This document shows, in pieces, positions 31,519-42,664 of a stretch of 64,000 nt of DNA (position 1 is the stretch's first letter; each line of letters starts with the position of its first letter). The DNA comes from Sepiola atlantica (Eukaryota > Mollusca > Cephalopoda > Sepiida > Sepiolidae): positions 84,483,214 through 84,547,213 of the forward strand of contig OY744517.1 of the NCBI GenBank assembly GCA_963556195.1, written 5' to 3'. The notes beneath the pieces were generated by a model that did no database searches, was not told the DNA's origin, and worked only from the letters and a program-made list of their open reading frames with translations. The position numbers were made by a program, and so were the translations under genes.

Positions 31519-31540
31519 ATAATAAACAATAACAAATATT

Positions 31541-31542
<2 letters not shown>

Positions 31543-31578
<36 letters not shown>
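31543..31578. repeat. Microsatellite (TA)n
   Basis: About 18 TA units immediately after the retrozyme-like element. Confidence 0.95.
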
Positions 31579-31579
<1 letters not shown>

Positions 31580-31581
<2 letters not shown>

Positions 31582-32040
31582 TATACCTAATTTTATATAA
31601 ATAGAGATATGCAGAGAAGAGTGTTGCGAGCTGGTGGCCTTGTGCCAGATTTGAAGGAGGCTTTTGTTCTTGTTCTTGTAGCTGATGGAACAAAGCACTA
31701 GAATGACCTGTGAGAGGAGGATGAACCAGCAAAAACTATAATTGTGTAATTCTTTATAAGTTTGTTCCAGAGATTTGATTAAGTGATATAAAACTCGGTA
31801 TTTTGGTGGATAAGGCAAACTATTCAAACCTAATGATCTGATTCATGCCTTAGTTGAATTTACTAATTGCCACCTTATATTATCACTTTGAAGAGTGACA
31901 TACATAAACAAATGTTGACAAATCAGAAAATTTTTTTTGCATTAATCATCTGTTCTTTTAGTTCACAAAACATTTGCTGCAATTTATTTGCTTTATCATA
32001 GCAGCTATTAAAATGTTACACACATACACAAACATATATA
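31580..32040. other. No supported feature
   Basis: Overlapping minus-strand frames of 82-87 codons have no family resemblance, and the (TA)n tract encodes part of one. Confidence 0.5.
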
Positions 32041-32044
32041 TATA

Positions 32045-32482
32045 CAGGGTGGCACAAAAGTCACGCATTAGTTTGAATCAGTAACAACTGATTCAAACTA
32101 ATGCGTGACTTTTGCGGGATTGTTTGGCGAGCGCTTAATTAGCAGATTTTCTGATTTTAACTGGCCTTCACGTTCACTGGATTTAACAGCCCCTGACTTT
32201 TTCCTTTGGGGTTATCTTAAGGAAAGGGTATATGTGAACAAGCCTACAACGATTCAAGAGCTTAAAAACAATATCAGACATGAAATCCAAGAACTAGAGC
32301 CAGTTATTCTAAGGAGTGTAATGGAAAATGCCCTAACTAGAGCCCGTCTTTGTGAGGCCGAAAATGGTGGCCATTTAAAGGATATTATTTTTAAAAACTA
32401 CTACAACAAAATTACCAAGACAATGTATTATTTATCAGAAAAGCCTAGTTTCAAACCAATGCGCGTCTTTTGCGCCACCCTG
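32045..32482 (+). mobile_element. Internally deleted mariner/Tc1-type transposon
   Basis: The ends CAGGGTGGCACAAAAG and, inverted, CAGGGTGGCGCAAAAG are flanked by TA on both sides. Only the transposase C-terminus is left. Near the left end the TIR is followed after 4 bp by its own inverse complement (arms AAAAGTCACGCATTAG...ATCAGT, about 27 bp each, 32057-32115), so the deletion was joined through an inverted copy of the terminus. Length 438 bp. Confidence 0.85.
32116..32482 (+). pseudogene. Mariner-like transposase, C-terminal third
   Basis: The frame reads FNWPSRSLDLTAPDFFLWGY, then LKERVYVNKPTTIQELKNNI. This is the block with the third catalytic Asp (APDFFLW) and the helical C-terminus of mariner-like transposases. 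The two upstream catalytic residues and the DNA-binding domain are missing. The family is close to, but not the same as, the element at 15.4 kb. Confidence 0.82.

Positions 32483-32483
<1 letters not shown>

Positions 32484-32542
<59 letters not shown>
32484..32542. repeat. Microsatellite (TA)n
   Basis: Two TA blocks with one TTTATA break. Confidence 0.95.
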
Positions 32543-32545
<3 letters not shown>

Positions 32546-32645
32546 TAATTAAGTTCAAATATTAACAAAATGAGTAAAACCAATACTTTTCAAAAGTGTT
32601 CAATATATATTAGAGCTTTTTATATTAAAATAAACATAGTTTGAG

Positions 32646-32691
32646 TATCCGACAATTGTTTCAGAACCTCTTCGGCTCCTCCTCAGGGATA
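32646..32691 (-). ncRNA. Hammerhead-like motif, left arm
   Basis: On the minus strand: TATCC, CTGAGGA (fits CUGANGA), stem II GGAGCC/GGTTCT with loop GAAGA, GAAA, stem III ACA/TGT, then C as cleavage base (GTC), then GGATA closing stem I with TATCC. The stem II closing pair is GU rather than the usual GC, so activity is uncertain. Confidence 0.6.
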
Positions 32692-32899
32692 TACTGATGA
32701 GCAAAGATTAGATCCGCCAATACACAATCATAAAAAACAAAAACAAAAAACAAAAAACAAACAGAATGTCATCTTATGCAAAACGGTTTCTCGTCTGAAA
32801 ATTTTGAAATGTAATTTGTCTGTTTGTTTTTTGTCTTTTGTCTTTTGTTTTTGTTTTTTATGATTGTGTATTGACGGATCTAATCTTTGCTCATCAGTA

Positions 32900-32945
32900 T
32901 ATCCCTGAGGAGGAGCCAAGAAGGTTCTGAAACAATTGTCGGATA
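32900..32945 (+). ncRNA. Hammerhead-like motif, right arm
   Basis: Plus-strand equivalent: TATCC (32900-32904), CTGAGGA (32905-32911), GGAGCC/GGTTCT (32912-32917, 32923-32928) with loop AAGAA, GAAA (32929-32932), ACA/TGT (32932-32934, 32937-32939), C32940, GGATA (32941-32945). All invariant core positions are kept. The 2-nt stem III loop would have to open or act as a dimer. Confidence 0.6.
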
Positions 32946-32964
32946 CTCAAACTATGTTTATTTT

Positions 32965-33686
<722 letters not shown>

Positions 33687-33688
33687 TA

Positions 33689-33689
33689 G

Positions 33690-33757
<68 letters not shown>
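33689..33757. repeat. Microsatellite (TA)n
   Basis: About 34 TA units directly after the Helitron-like terminus. Confidence 0.95.
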
Positions 33758-33762
<5 letters not shown>

Positions 33763-34554
33763 TTTATTTAGTATACTTTTTTATTTATACTAACATTTTT
33801 TGTTACACAAATGCATATATGCTTTAACTTGAGCCAATACGACTAAGTTTCAAGTCAAGAGTTAAAATAAGATGAATACATCATATTCTCAAGCAGAGGA
33901 CATCACATGATCAGAATTTATTAGATCATCCAACAACTTTTTTTTATTCTCTGATTCTACATATTCGTTTGATGTTCAGTCTTAATATTTTACTGCCCAA
34001 AAAACCTCTGACCCTATGCTTTACATGTTCATGATCAAAAACCTTTTTTACCAGAAAAATCTATAGTCAAAGAAACTCCTCAAAGCTAATCCTCTCAACA
34101 TTTGACCCATATCCCCATATATCTAAATAGATGATTTTTTTCCCCACTAAACAAGGCCGTTTTCATGTTTTTTGTTTATTTATTCTTCCGTTCAGCTAAC
34201 ATTAGTAGATATGTTTTTCTCATTGTGTACAAACATTTTTTCAATCTAAATGTGTTAAGTCATGAATCATTTTATTAAAGATAAAACTACTAATAAATTT
34301 CAAGATATTAAGAACTCACATGAAAATGGAGACCATTTTATTATTTCTAATTTGAGGTTACTGCGTTATTTACTTTGAGAGAATAATTTTATGAAGAGTT
34401 TTGTTTTTTCTTATTGAAGTTATGAAGTTCTATTCTTTATACGAGGCGAGTTCAATAAGTAATGCCCCTGACCCACTTCCAGTTGTCTGATTTAGATGAA
34501 ATTTTGCATGTGCAGTTTTCACCATTTATTTGTTCCATTAAAAAGATTAAAATC
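33758..34554. other. Mostly featureless; possible mariner-type end near 34.44 kb
   Basis: AT-rich. GAGGCGAGTTCAATAAGTAA at about 34443 looks like a mariner-type terminal word followed by TGCCCCTGACCCA, but no partner end was found. Confidence 0.35.
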
Positions 34555-34965
34555 AATATATGATGCTCTAAAACTTTATGTCTAGAATCCTTATTCCAGT
34601 TTTGATAAAAATCCATTGCATGATTTTGATTCTAGAAAATGGCTAAAATTCAAAGCTTATAGCTCTCTAAATCCCTTTAAAATACTCCAAAGAAACTGAA
34701 ATTTGGAGCATATTAATTAATTGATGACCAAAGGAGAAGGTAAAACGTCGAAGTATACCCCCCACATACCAAAAGAGAGGATATTGCTAAAATTTTACAA
34801 AAATCGGAGGTATCTGAATTTTCACGAAGGGCTTCCACCACATCTTTGCCCTATTTGCATATAACTAAATTAAACTAAATATAACCCAATTTACACCCCC
34901 TGACGCCTAGTAGCTGTGTTCCAAAATTCATGATGATGTTTTAATAAATTAAAGAGTCTAAGAGC
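34555..34965 (-). mobile_element. Helitron-like MITE family, copy 4 (rearranged)
   Basis: The minus strand carries the family words CATGAATTTTGGAACACAG, AAAATTCAGATACCTCCGAT and CATTTTCTAGAATCAAAATC in the family order. The hairpin terminus is missing and about 40 bp of foreign sequence interrupt it near 34.74 kb. Confidence 0.6.
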
Positions 34966-36095
34966 CGAATATTCCATATTAAGTAAATATTTTTTTATTG
35001 TAGTGGACATATGAATTTAATTGATAAAAAAGATAAGAAATCAAATACCCTATCCCGCATAAAGTAATAGTTTTTTTAAAAAATTGTTAGAGGGGAATGT
35101 AAAATTGTAATTTTTCTATTTTGATGTATGTAAGATGTTTAAACTTTGTGATAATATATATATACAAACTTATAGATATTTTTCAATTAGGGTTTACATT
35201 AAAACAGCATCGTCAAGGCTATAGGGTGTACTAGTTATTAGATATCGGTTATTTATGAAGTAAAATTAAACTTAGAACGAAGGCGGGCTAGGTAAGTTTT
35301 TCAAAATGAGTGTCTAAGTGTTTGACTAGAGATTCCACTTGTCTCATGATCAGAAATTAATAGTAATCAATAATTCTATAATAAGGCTGTCGATTCATAT
35401 TAAATCTCTAATTTACGTTTTGGGTAATATTATGATTATCTAATAAGAGTGGAGGTTATGTGGTTTAATATTAAAAACCTATCGAGCTAGACTAATGTAA
35501 GGTTTTTATTATGCCTACAATTTATTGTTATCTCACTTTTCTGATTAAATAATTTTCTTTGTCACTTAATCTTATTATGTCTAGTTTCTCATGTAAATAT
35601 TTTAACATAAATAATAGAGTGCATTCAAAGCTTTACACACTTTTGCTTTACTTGGCATTTCCTGTGATTGGAAATTAATAGTAATCAATAATAAATAATT
35701 ATGTAAAAATTTATCGACTCATGGTAACATGGGTGTATCTAAAGGTGTCTACTTGCATATTGATGTTTTCTGTAATTTTTAGTGAATTTTGTCATTTAGT
35801 TTTCACGTGATGTAGCATCAGATGATTAGATGGACATCTAGCAAATCTAATTTGGTATCAAGTTTTCTAAAAATCATTTAATTGGAATCCATGAGTATAT
35901 ATTGTAATCATGTTAAGGCTACTATTAATATTATGAATTATTATTTTTAGTAAATAACCTCTGCTAAAGATCTGTAGCGGTAGGCTTAATGGAAATTCAA
36001 TAAATAATAACACAAAAAATTCAGTGGCTTCCGATCCTGTGGGATGCAGGTTCTAAGTCTGCAGCAGCCCTACTCTATTAGTGATATTTTGATTG
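34966..36095. other. AT-rich DNA with a weak internal duplication
   Basis: GAAATTAATAGTAATCAATA occurs at about 35355 and 35670 with related flanks. Nothing else is recognisable. Confidence 0.45.
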
Positions 36096-36097
36096 CC

Positions 36098-36139
36098 ACG
36101 ACGTATTATCATCATCATCATCAGCATCATCATCATCAT

Positions 36140-36175
<36 letters not shown>

Positions 36176-36182
36176 GTCATCG

Positions 36183-36217
<35 letters not shown>

Positions 36218-36233
36218 GTCGTCATCATCAGTT
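36098..36233. repeat. (ATC)n microsatellite, 3' tail of the adjoining LINE
   Basis: About 40 ATC/CAT triplets with a few CGT. On the minus strand this is (TGA)n following the LINE 3' end word AAAACAGGCGTTAAAC. A plus-strand copy at 52.43 kb ends in the same word order, GTAAAACGAACATTAAACCG then ATGATGATG. Confidence 0.85.
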
Positions 36234-36935
36234 TAACGCCTGTTTTACATGCTAGCATTCGTTGGACGGCTTTTAGAAATTGACTATCAAAGTCACCTAT
36301 CTTTGATCAGGTCTTTATTTATCCTTCTTTCTCTAAAGTCTATCCTTATCACTTCCTCCTATATTATCCTTGGTTTGCCCTTGCTAACCGACCCTACTAT
36401 CTTAACTGTTCTACATCTACTAACCCAAGAACTGTCATCTATTCTTTCAATGTGATTAAACCAACAGTCTCCTCTTCTGCACATACATCCTTATACTACC
36501 CAGATGTAATCTTCCTCTGAGGTCATCAGATCTAAGATTGTCTTTAAGACTCACATTACACATAATAATCGTATCATTTTCATATCATTTCTATCCATGC
36601 AACACACATCCTTAACCCTCACTGGGCAGATTTCACTTCCATACGTCATCACACTTGGTACACATGTCTACTATGTTTCCATACGTCATCACACTTGGTA
36701 CACATGCCTACTATGCTTCCATACGTCATCACACTTGGTACACATGCCTACTATGCTTCCATACGTCATCACACTTGGTACACATGCCTACTATGCTCTT
36801 CTTTTAGTCAACAGTGATAACGTTCTTCTGATTAGTAATGGCAGAATTAACCTGAACTTACTCCATCCACTCCTAACTCTTGCAATTACACTAGCACCAG
36901 CTCCTCCCTGTGCTCCAATAGTATCACCAAGATAA
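36234..36935 (-). pseudogene. LINE relic, C-terminal part of RT protein
   Basis: The minus strand, joined across stops, reads LGDTIGAQGGAG, VIARVRSGWSKF, YGSE, DRNDMKMIRLLC, HIERIDDSSWVSRC and VGSVSKGKPR. This is the conserved C-terminal segment of a widespread invertebrate LINE family. At least three stops and two frameshifts are present. The 3' end passes into (TGA)n, which marks the LINE terminus. A 40-bp tandem expansion lies within it. Confidence 0.82.
36637..36796. repeat. 40-bp tandem repeat inside the LINE relic, four units
   Basis: CCATACGTCATCACACTTGG plus TACACATGCCTACTATGCTT repeats four times with three variant bases in unit 1. It arose by local duplication of the segment around the YGSE codons. 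Confidence 0.93.
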
Positions 36936-37450
36936 CAAAACTTCTGAATTTCCCTTTGTAATTTGCACTTTCGACCCTAAAAAATTACTTTTCAATAAAA
37001 ACAATATTATTTGTAATTATTTGATACTTTATTTGCCTTTTTAAACATGATTTTTTCATGATTCTTTCATTAGAATAGCAGAATCCTGAGACAATAAATT
37101 GCAAACAGTTAAACGTATTGAAAATAAACTTTGCTTTGAAAAAGATGACAAAAATAGATTATTCAGGTTCTAGCATTGCATATTCCTTGACAAAAATATA
37201 CATATGAAGTCAAGTGAAGGGGGATCACCATGCTGGATAATGGCCCTAAGGGAATGGACGTATCTGTTGGAAATCGTTGGTTTGACTTGCATGAATTAGC
37301 ACGGGGGGACCCGTGCAGTCGAGTGCAGAATAGGGCCTGTTCTCACAGTCGGAGCTAGCGGACGTGACAGGGTCACATTGTGACGAGACCTCAGATCAAG
37401 GGTCAATGTGCACCTGCGAGAAGCTCTGTGATGTCACGGGCCTTTGCGTG

Positions 37451-37724
37451 TGTTGTGGTTGCAAGGTTGAACAATAATTAGTGAGGAATACAATGAAGAC
37501 GCAAACAACAAGGAGAATGCAATAATAAGTGTATTAAAGAAAAGGTATATTTACAGTATGTACAAATGAAAGTGTCGAGTCAGAGAGTCTTGGTGGGAGG
37601 ACATGTACGCTCTTCGGCGTCACTTCCGGTGGCATTTAGGTAACACACACTAAGGCCAACCTAGGCTTGCCATTTATAGTGTAACGTTATTCGTATATGC
37701 AAATGAGTGGTTGCCACCACAACA
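37451..37724. mobile_element. Nested solo LTR, 274 bp, 5-bp TSD
   Basis: TGTTGTGG...CCACAACA with the perfect 5-bp duplication GCGTG at 37446-37450 and 37725-37729. It lies inside the older LTR. A related LTR (same TGTTGTG start and AAGTGTATTAA word) interrupts the gypsy relic at 58.6 kb. Confidence 0.85.
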
Positions 37725-37945
37725 GCGTGGAAACAGAGGGATCCGTGACGTCACTTGTTCTTTGTGAGAAGCGAGTTTTAGCAGTCTGGGTTTTGGAGGC
37801 GAACCGATCAAACATGATTTTTACTATGTAGCAAACAACAGATCAAGGGAATGATTTCCCTAAGAAAATACAGGCGAAAGATCTCTTTTCCCCCTCTCCA
37901 CAAATGATTAAGGACTAATTGATAAGTAATTACGAAAAAGTAGTA

Positions 37946-37949
37946 ATTT

Positions 37950-37981
<32 letters not shown>
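37946..37981. repeat. Microsatellite (CT)n
   Basis: About 17 CT units, expanded relative to the GAGAGAGA at the equivalent place (27541-27549) of the other LTR copy. Confidence 0.95.
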
Positions 37982-37982
<1 letters not shown>

Positions 37983-38344
37983 ACGTAGTGAATATCTCCC
38001 AGCTGATTTGATAACTAAGACTTGAAATAAAACTGAAGTTAAATTTAAAAGATTGTTGTTTTCTGGGTCGGCCATGGGGATTTTTGTGTTGCAGCGGCGT
38101 GGTGCACGGCAGAAGAAAGAAGAAGGAGTTCAACCATTAGACGACATCGAGACGACGCACCCTCTACGCGGCGAGGGAGAAATTTAAAGGTATGCAAACT
38201 ATATGATTTATGGTGTTAAAAAAATGTTGAGTGATTAAACGAGAACTGTTTCGGCCCGAAGCGAAAACTGCCACGGCCCTTTCTGGGACGAGTATACAAA
38301 ACGAGAAAAGCCGCGGTCCCAAGTAGGGGGGTATGCAACACCCA

Positions 38345-39690
38345 TATGTAAAGTGAATAGCTGATTACTTTGCTTAACTACCTGACACAAGAGAGATTTG
38401 AAATTAAACCTTTTTTAGCAAAACTAGAATGTCTATTAAAATCTACAGAGATAGAGCAGTTCGACCCCTCGTTTTTCTGATGAAGATAGTTCAGATGCAA
38501 CTCGTAGTTTAGGATCCACTTAAGTAAGTAAATAAAATCTAATTTCACTTCAAAATCCTTGTCATCTTCAAAAACATCTCTGAAAATACCAATTCTGAAA
38601 AAAAAAAGATTCAAGAGAACATGTTTACCACCGTGCCTCTATTTCTCAGCCAGGGTTCTTAAGGTTCTGCAAAAGTTCCCTAAGGGTTTCTGTAAGAACA
38701 AGTGAGATTGTAAAGAGCGGGGTCACCATTTGTAAAGAGATGATGAGGAGAGGGATGAAAGGGGGTTATCCTTTTATCTTCTCGTAAAGAAACGGAACAA
38801 CGAAAAGTATTTCTGTAACTATAACAAAAAGGGGTTTTATTAACTCAAGGTTACCTATACCGTTTGGTATAGGTAGAAGAGAGTGGGACAGTGTCCGTCT
38901 GAGGAAGAGGAAGAATATAAGAGTTCTTAGGGCCGCCCGTGGATTTCTTCAGGTGAAGATGGTAGTAGTCGTCAAGTGGCGACGGTGGCGGGAGAGAGCG
39001 TTTCCTCGTTCCTCGCTGGTGCTCTCTGCGATGTGTCCAAGCTGATGCCAGGAGGTCGTCTGATCTTTTTCCTCGAGCCCTAAGTGGACATGAGTAGTCC
39101 CTTAGGGAACTAACGATATTACTGCGCCCTGTGATTTGATTGGACAAGCCAGCTCACCGGGACAGTGATTACGCATTCAAAAGTAGTCCCTATTGGTGAC
39201 TGCTACAACATAAGCTAATGCACTTTTGACTTTTTATTTAATTTCATATACGTAATTTTACTAAACATGCAAAATATATTCTTGGTTAGTGTAATATTGT
39301 AATATGGACATCGTCATATCTAACCTATTAAGTTATTAAAAAGTATAACTTGATTTGTTAACATTGCCAGTAAAAGGTTAAATAAATAATAAACTGATGC
39401 AGCTGTTATCTGTTTTCATTCTGTTTACATTTATGTTATAGGTATAGGATATTGGTTACTTATGTTTACTTTTTACGTTTGAGTTTAGAACTGTACTTCG
39501 AAATGATCCAATAGATATGAAAATATCACTGATTTGGGGGATTGGCAGATTCCTCATTTAATACTACAGAATTTGAACTTTTGATTTTCAGAACACAATT
39601 CTACAATTCTGTAATAAAATTAACCAACACAAATTACCAAGAGAAATTCAATAAACCTTTAGGAAGAAACTAATTCATTTATTAATAAAA
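38345..39690. other. Unassigned; possible further LTR fragment at 38.7-39.21 kb
   Basis: AAGTATTTCTGTAACTATAA and GGTTTTATTAACTCAAGG recall the transcription-end region of the two TGTTGTG LTRs read the same way, and CTACAACA ends at 39207. No matching start or TSD was found. A 98-codon minus-strand frame at 38851-39147 is not recognisable. Confidence 0.3.
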
Positions 39691-39699
39691 CTATTTTCT

Positions 39700-39905
39700 T
39701 TAAATCAACAAAACGAATGTCACTTTTTGAAATGTGTTTATTTAAAAGGGCATTGCCATAGTCGACGGGACGATAGTATTCGATTATGGAACAATTAATT
39801 TTAAAATGGGTAAAGTCAAAATTGTCTACCTTAGCGACTTCAGATTAATCACCAGACACCATCTTTGCTGATCAGACGATCTCGTTCTTTAATGTGTGTG
39901 AAAGG
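39700..39905 (+). repeat. Dispersed repeat shared with 62.34-62.90 kb
   Basis: AACAAAACGAATGTCACTTT, TTTTAAAATGGGTAAAGTCA, CTACCTTAGCGA and AATGTGTGTGAAA recur in that order at 62.36, 62.79, 62.82 and 62.88 kb. The second copy has extra sequence in the middle. Confidence 0.75.
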
Positions 39906-40039
39906 TGAAAACGTAGTACGAACATGACATGCCTTAGTGTATTATTATTGGGATACTTTGGGGCCATTTTGTATAAGCCTCAAGCACCACTATAGACATA
40001 TTTTTGTTTTTCAAAATGGATTTAGTATTCTTAACAATA

Positions 40040-40560
40040 TTTATAAAATCGGGGGACTTATGTTTTGAGGCATGTCCGTCCGTCCGGATTTTTCTCCGCA
40101 ACCATCCATTGAATTTCTTTAAAATTTTGCATGAAGTTGTAACTTTGGTCAGGTTAGAAAGTGATATTCTCCGATTTTTAAAAAAAAATCTGGTTAGCCT
40201 CAGGGAGTCAAAAGGCCCCGAAATGGCAAAAAATGACATTTTTTGCCCCATAACTTTTCATCCATCCATTCAATTTCTCTGAAACTTGGCCAAAATGTGG
40301 AGGCAATTGTTCCTTGGAAAAAATCTGGTTCGCGCCCCCAGGGGGTCAAAAGCCCCCAAAATGGCAAAAAATGACCCTTTTATCCCATAACGTTTGATTC
40401 ATCCATTCAATTTTTCTGAAATTTGGCATAAATGTAGAGGCAATTGTTCTGGATATAAAATGAGCATCCTTGAACTCAGAAAAATTCTGGTTCGCGCCCT
40501 CAGGGGGTCAAAGTGTGGTCAAAAATGCCCCAAATTGCCCAAATTTATTGCATTTTACAC
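40040..40560 (+). repeat. Three diverged tandem copies of a roughly 150-bp repeat
   Basis: Each copy has ATCCATTGAATTTCT or ATCCATTCAATTTCTCTGAA, AATCTGGTT(A/C)GC, CAGGG(A/G)GTCAAAAG and AAATGGCAAAAAATGAC. The frames (92-105 codons) follow the repeat and look non-coding. Confidence 0.75.
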
Positions 40561-40699
40561 TCGCCACATCGAATCACATACAGAGGGGGGCCACGCATGC
40601 GCGGCTTGTTTTCTTTTGAAGTCAATAACATTCTGCAATATTTTCTTTTGGGAGGAGGGGGATTTAAAAAAATATTAAAGCATTTCCCATCCGATATTT

Positions 40700-41150
40700 C
40701 ATGAGTGATTGCTGTTTAGTGGATCTAATATTTATGAATTTCACCATAGGATTTGATTTGTTTTATGACATATTAATCCTTTTTTTTTATTGCTAAATGC
40801 TGAAACACAATATCTTTTGAAAAGCGATTTATTACAAACAATTCAATAAATATAAGTAGCTATTTTAGCCATATAAAAGATCAAAGAGATAACAATTCAA
40901 AAATATGTTCTCCAAAAGTAATAACATTTTGCTTTTAATACTAAGGTTAGACAAGGAGATTATATCAATTAATTTACTTATGGAAAAGTCTTTTATGAGT
41001 GTGGCCTTTCTTTTCTAGTGGGTAGCTTATCTACTTATCTTTAATTCTTTCCAACATAGATTGCAAGAATATTAATATCCACATACGAATGTACCTGCTG
41101 TGTGTCTTGAAAATACTTCAACAGTAACCAACAAATTTGAATGAATCAGC
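40700..41150. other. No supported feature
   Basis: AT-rich sequence without a recognisable motif. Confidence 0.5.
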
Positions 41151-41164
41151 ATGGTACTGCTTTT

Positions 41165-41345
41165 CAGACCGGCTTGATTCTGTTACCCTGATTCTTTCTA
41201 CAAGGGGCAACGTTAAGGTTGCCAACATCCATAAGTGAAAGTGGTTCTATGGGACCGACTGCATTCGAACTTAGCATACCCAGGTCATCAGTTCGCATCG
41301 CTATCCACTCCACCACTGTCACCTCCCATATGATAAGTTTGTCAA
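41165..41345 (-). mobile_element. tRNA-derived SINE
   Basis: On the minus strand, GTGGTGGAGTGGATAGCGATGC (about 41299-41320) resembles box A of tRNAs, and AAGTTCGAATGC (about 41260) resembles box B. GGTCCCATAGAACCACTTTC continues as a SINE body to about 41165. Not a functional tRNA. Confidence 0.5.
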
Positions 41346-41414
41346 CAAGATAGACTATTACTTGGAGCAAAGTGTTCTGATACCATACTTCATACTTCAT
41401 CTTTTCTGTCCTCG

Positions 41415-41523
41415 GTCATTGAAGGATAAATGTTTTTTCTACTTTTGTCCCTATACAGAGTGCCCCTTTTTGGGAGCTGGATTTTTTCACATTAAAAACC
41501 GACCTTTTGTCTAACTCTGCCCC
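41415..41523. repeat. Repeat block shared with 3.64-3.76 kb
   Basis: Shares TTTTTGGGAGCTGGATTTTT-type words with the block left of U2-headed copy A, and is in the same position relative to copy B. Confidence 0.6.
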
Positions 41524-41546
41524 GGCCTTTGTGCTAAGATCAAAGT
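41524..41546 (+). repeat. Extra inverted U2 head abutting the tail of copy B
   Basis: GGCCTTTGTGCTAAGATCAA followed by AGT is the U2 5' word (GGCCTTTTGGCTAAGATCAA) on the plus strand, while the adjoining element lies on the minus strand. The head therefore stands tail-on to an inverted element. Confidence 0.7.
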
Positions 41547-41880
41547 CTATTTATTTATCTTCCTCCCACAAGGTAAGATGTGACACAAGGTCGGGAAAAG
41601 CCAGCGCCCGAGAAGGTGAGCACACTGGCCTACAAAAAAATGCCTGGCCAGCCCCGTCGGCATTCCCCGGTAGGGGCGCCTCAGGCAATAAGCAATAAAT
41701 TTATTCCTTCCCAAAGAGGGGAGGCAGAGCCTGGGAGGGTGGACCTCCTAGAACTGCACAGGACAAACCCATAGACTGGCGGAAATCAAGCCCCGAAGGC
41801 CGCCAAGACGATACCTGTCTATGGGGTGCAGTATCCATCGGTACAGATGCTACACTTTGATCCCGGCCAAAAGGCCGAGA
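41547..41880 (-). mobile_element. U2 snRNA-headed SINE-like element, copy B
   Basis: Minus strand: GGCCTTTTGGCCgggATCAAA, then GTGTAGCATCTGTACCGATG, then the shared body with GCAGTTCTAGGAGG, GGAGGAATAAATTTATTGC and GGGGAATGCCGACGGGGCTG, and the tail CTTGTGGGAGGAAGATAAAT. Body identity with copies A and C is high, with small indels. Confidence 0.82.
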
Positions 41881-41889
41881 ATTATCTAA

Positions 41890-42210
41890 GTTTTCTAACA
41901 TAAATGACAAAACCACACCTGAAAAACATTTTCATACAGATACTTAATACACAAAACATTTGAAATACTGTGCAGGCAGATAATATGTATAACTAGTTAT
42001 ATATTTGGTTAATTACATCATAGAACGAGGATAAATTTTACCTCCATATACAATAAATAATCAATGAGACACTTTACAACAATGACACGTTGAGTCATAA
42101 ATGTCCGAGGAATACAAATGATGCGAATAATATGAAATATTAAGTGATGCAACTGTATAGGTAAACAAACATCAACATGCATAAGGGTTGCTTTAAAAGT
42201 TTTAATCTGA
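41890..42210. other. No supported feature
   Basis: AT-rich unique sequence. Confidence 0.5.
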
Positions 42211-42214
<4 letters not shown>

Positions 42215-42271
<57 letters not shown>

Positions 42272-42277
42272 CATATA

Positions 42278-42310
<33 letters not shown>
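42215..42310. repeat. Microsatellite (TA)n with CATA breaks
   Basis: About 40 TA units. It abuts the dispersed repeat at 42311. Confidence 0.95.
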
Positions 42311-42314
<4 letters not shown>

Positions 42315-42595
42315 AGTTATGAAAATATATTTATGGCAATTAAGCTACATAGGGTCTCCCGCATTTGATCACCGGGGGGGGGGGGGAATCTTCAAGCTAA
42401 AATGCATGGAGTTAGTTTTGCCGGGTATTTTCATATACACGACTAGCTAGTTAACCAATCAGATTCTTTGTTGTTCTCTTAGCCAATCGTTGGGCTTCTT
42501 ATGAACAAAGGTCCGGTTTGTTTTACTTCCTATTTCTTATTCTATTGTTCTGTTTTCTATAGAGTGGTCTATCCCTGTTTCTTCGTTTTGTCAAT
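42311..42595 (+). repeat. Dispersed repeat GTAAG(C/T)TATGAAAATATA, copy 2
   Basis: Shares about 285 bp with 51958-52245: TTATGGCAATTAAGCTACA, GGAGTTAGTTTTGC, TAGTTAACCAATCAGATTCT and TGTTCTGTTTTCTATAGA. Both copies are preceded by (TA)n. Contains a G run at 42375. Confidence 0.85.
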
Positions 42596-42616
42596 ATATA
42601 TATATATATATATATA

Positions 42617-42664
<48 letters not shown>
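42596..42664. repeat. Microsatellite (TA)n
   Basis: About 33 TA units, directly after the dispersed repeat. Confidence 0.95.

Larger units (their letters stand above)
31100..31540 (+). mobile_element. Retrozyme-like tandem element with two hammerhead ribozymes
   Basis: Two copies of a ribozyme-bearing end (TAGTGAATAGTCATATCTCT...ATAGATAATAAACAATAAC) stand in tandem. The predicted cleavage sites, 31184/31185 and 31513/31514, define a 329-nt monomer. The complete monomer contains GCATCGTTCC, GTGTTAAAATTATC and a tRNA-like Pol III region (GTCCGAGTGGTC at about 31387 as box A, GGTTTCGAATCG at about 31430 as box B), then the second ribozyme. Tandem monomers bounded by type I hammerheads are the genomic hallmark of retrozymes, non-autonomous retroelements that pass through self-cleaved, circularised RNA. 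The schistosome Smalpha family is a precedent for SINE-like elements with hammerheads. Activity is inferred from the fold only. Confidence 0.85.
37231..38340 (-). mobile_element. Solo LTR (same family as 27.2 kb), interrupted by another LTR
   Basis: It matches the 27213-27992 LTR in inverse complement throughout: CGGACGTGACAGGGTC-type words at one end, TTCTGGGACGAGTATACAAA and GTATGCAACA at the other. After the nested 279 bp are subtracted it is about 831 bp. A flanking duplication is not clear (ACCA against CCCA). Confidence 0.75.

Noticed and set aside
36044..36283. 79-codon His/Ile-rich frame
   Set aside because: Translation of the (ATC)n microsatellite.
38851..39147. 98-codon minus-strand frame as a small host gene
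   Set aside because: No domain, splice context or repeat-independent support. It lies in sequence that resembles an LTR fragment.
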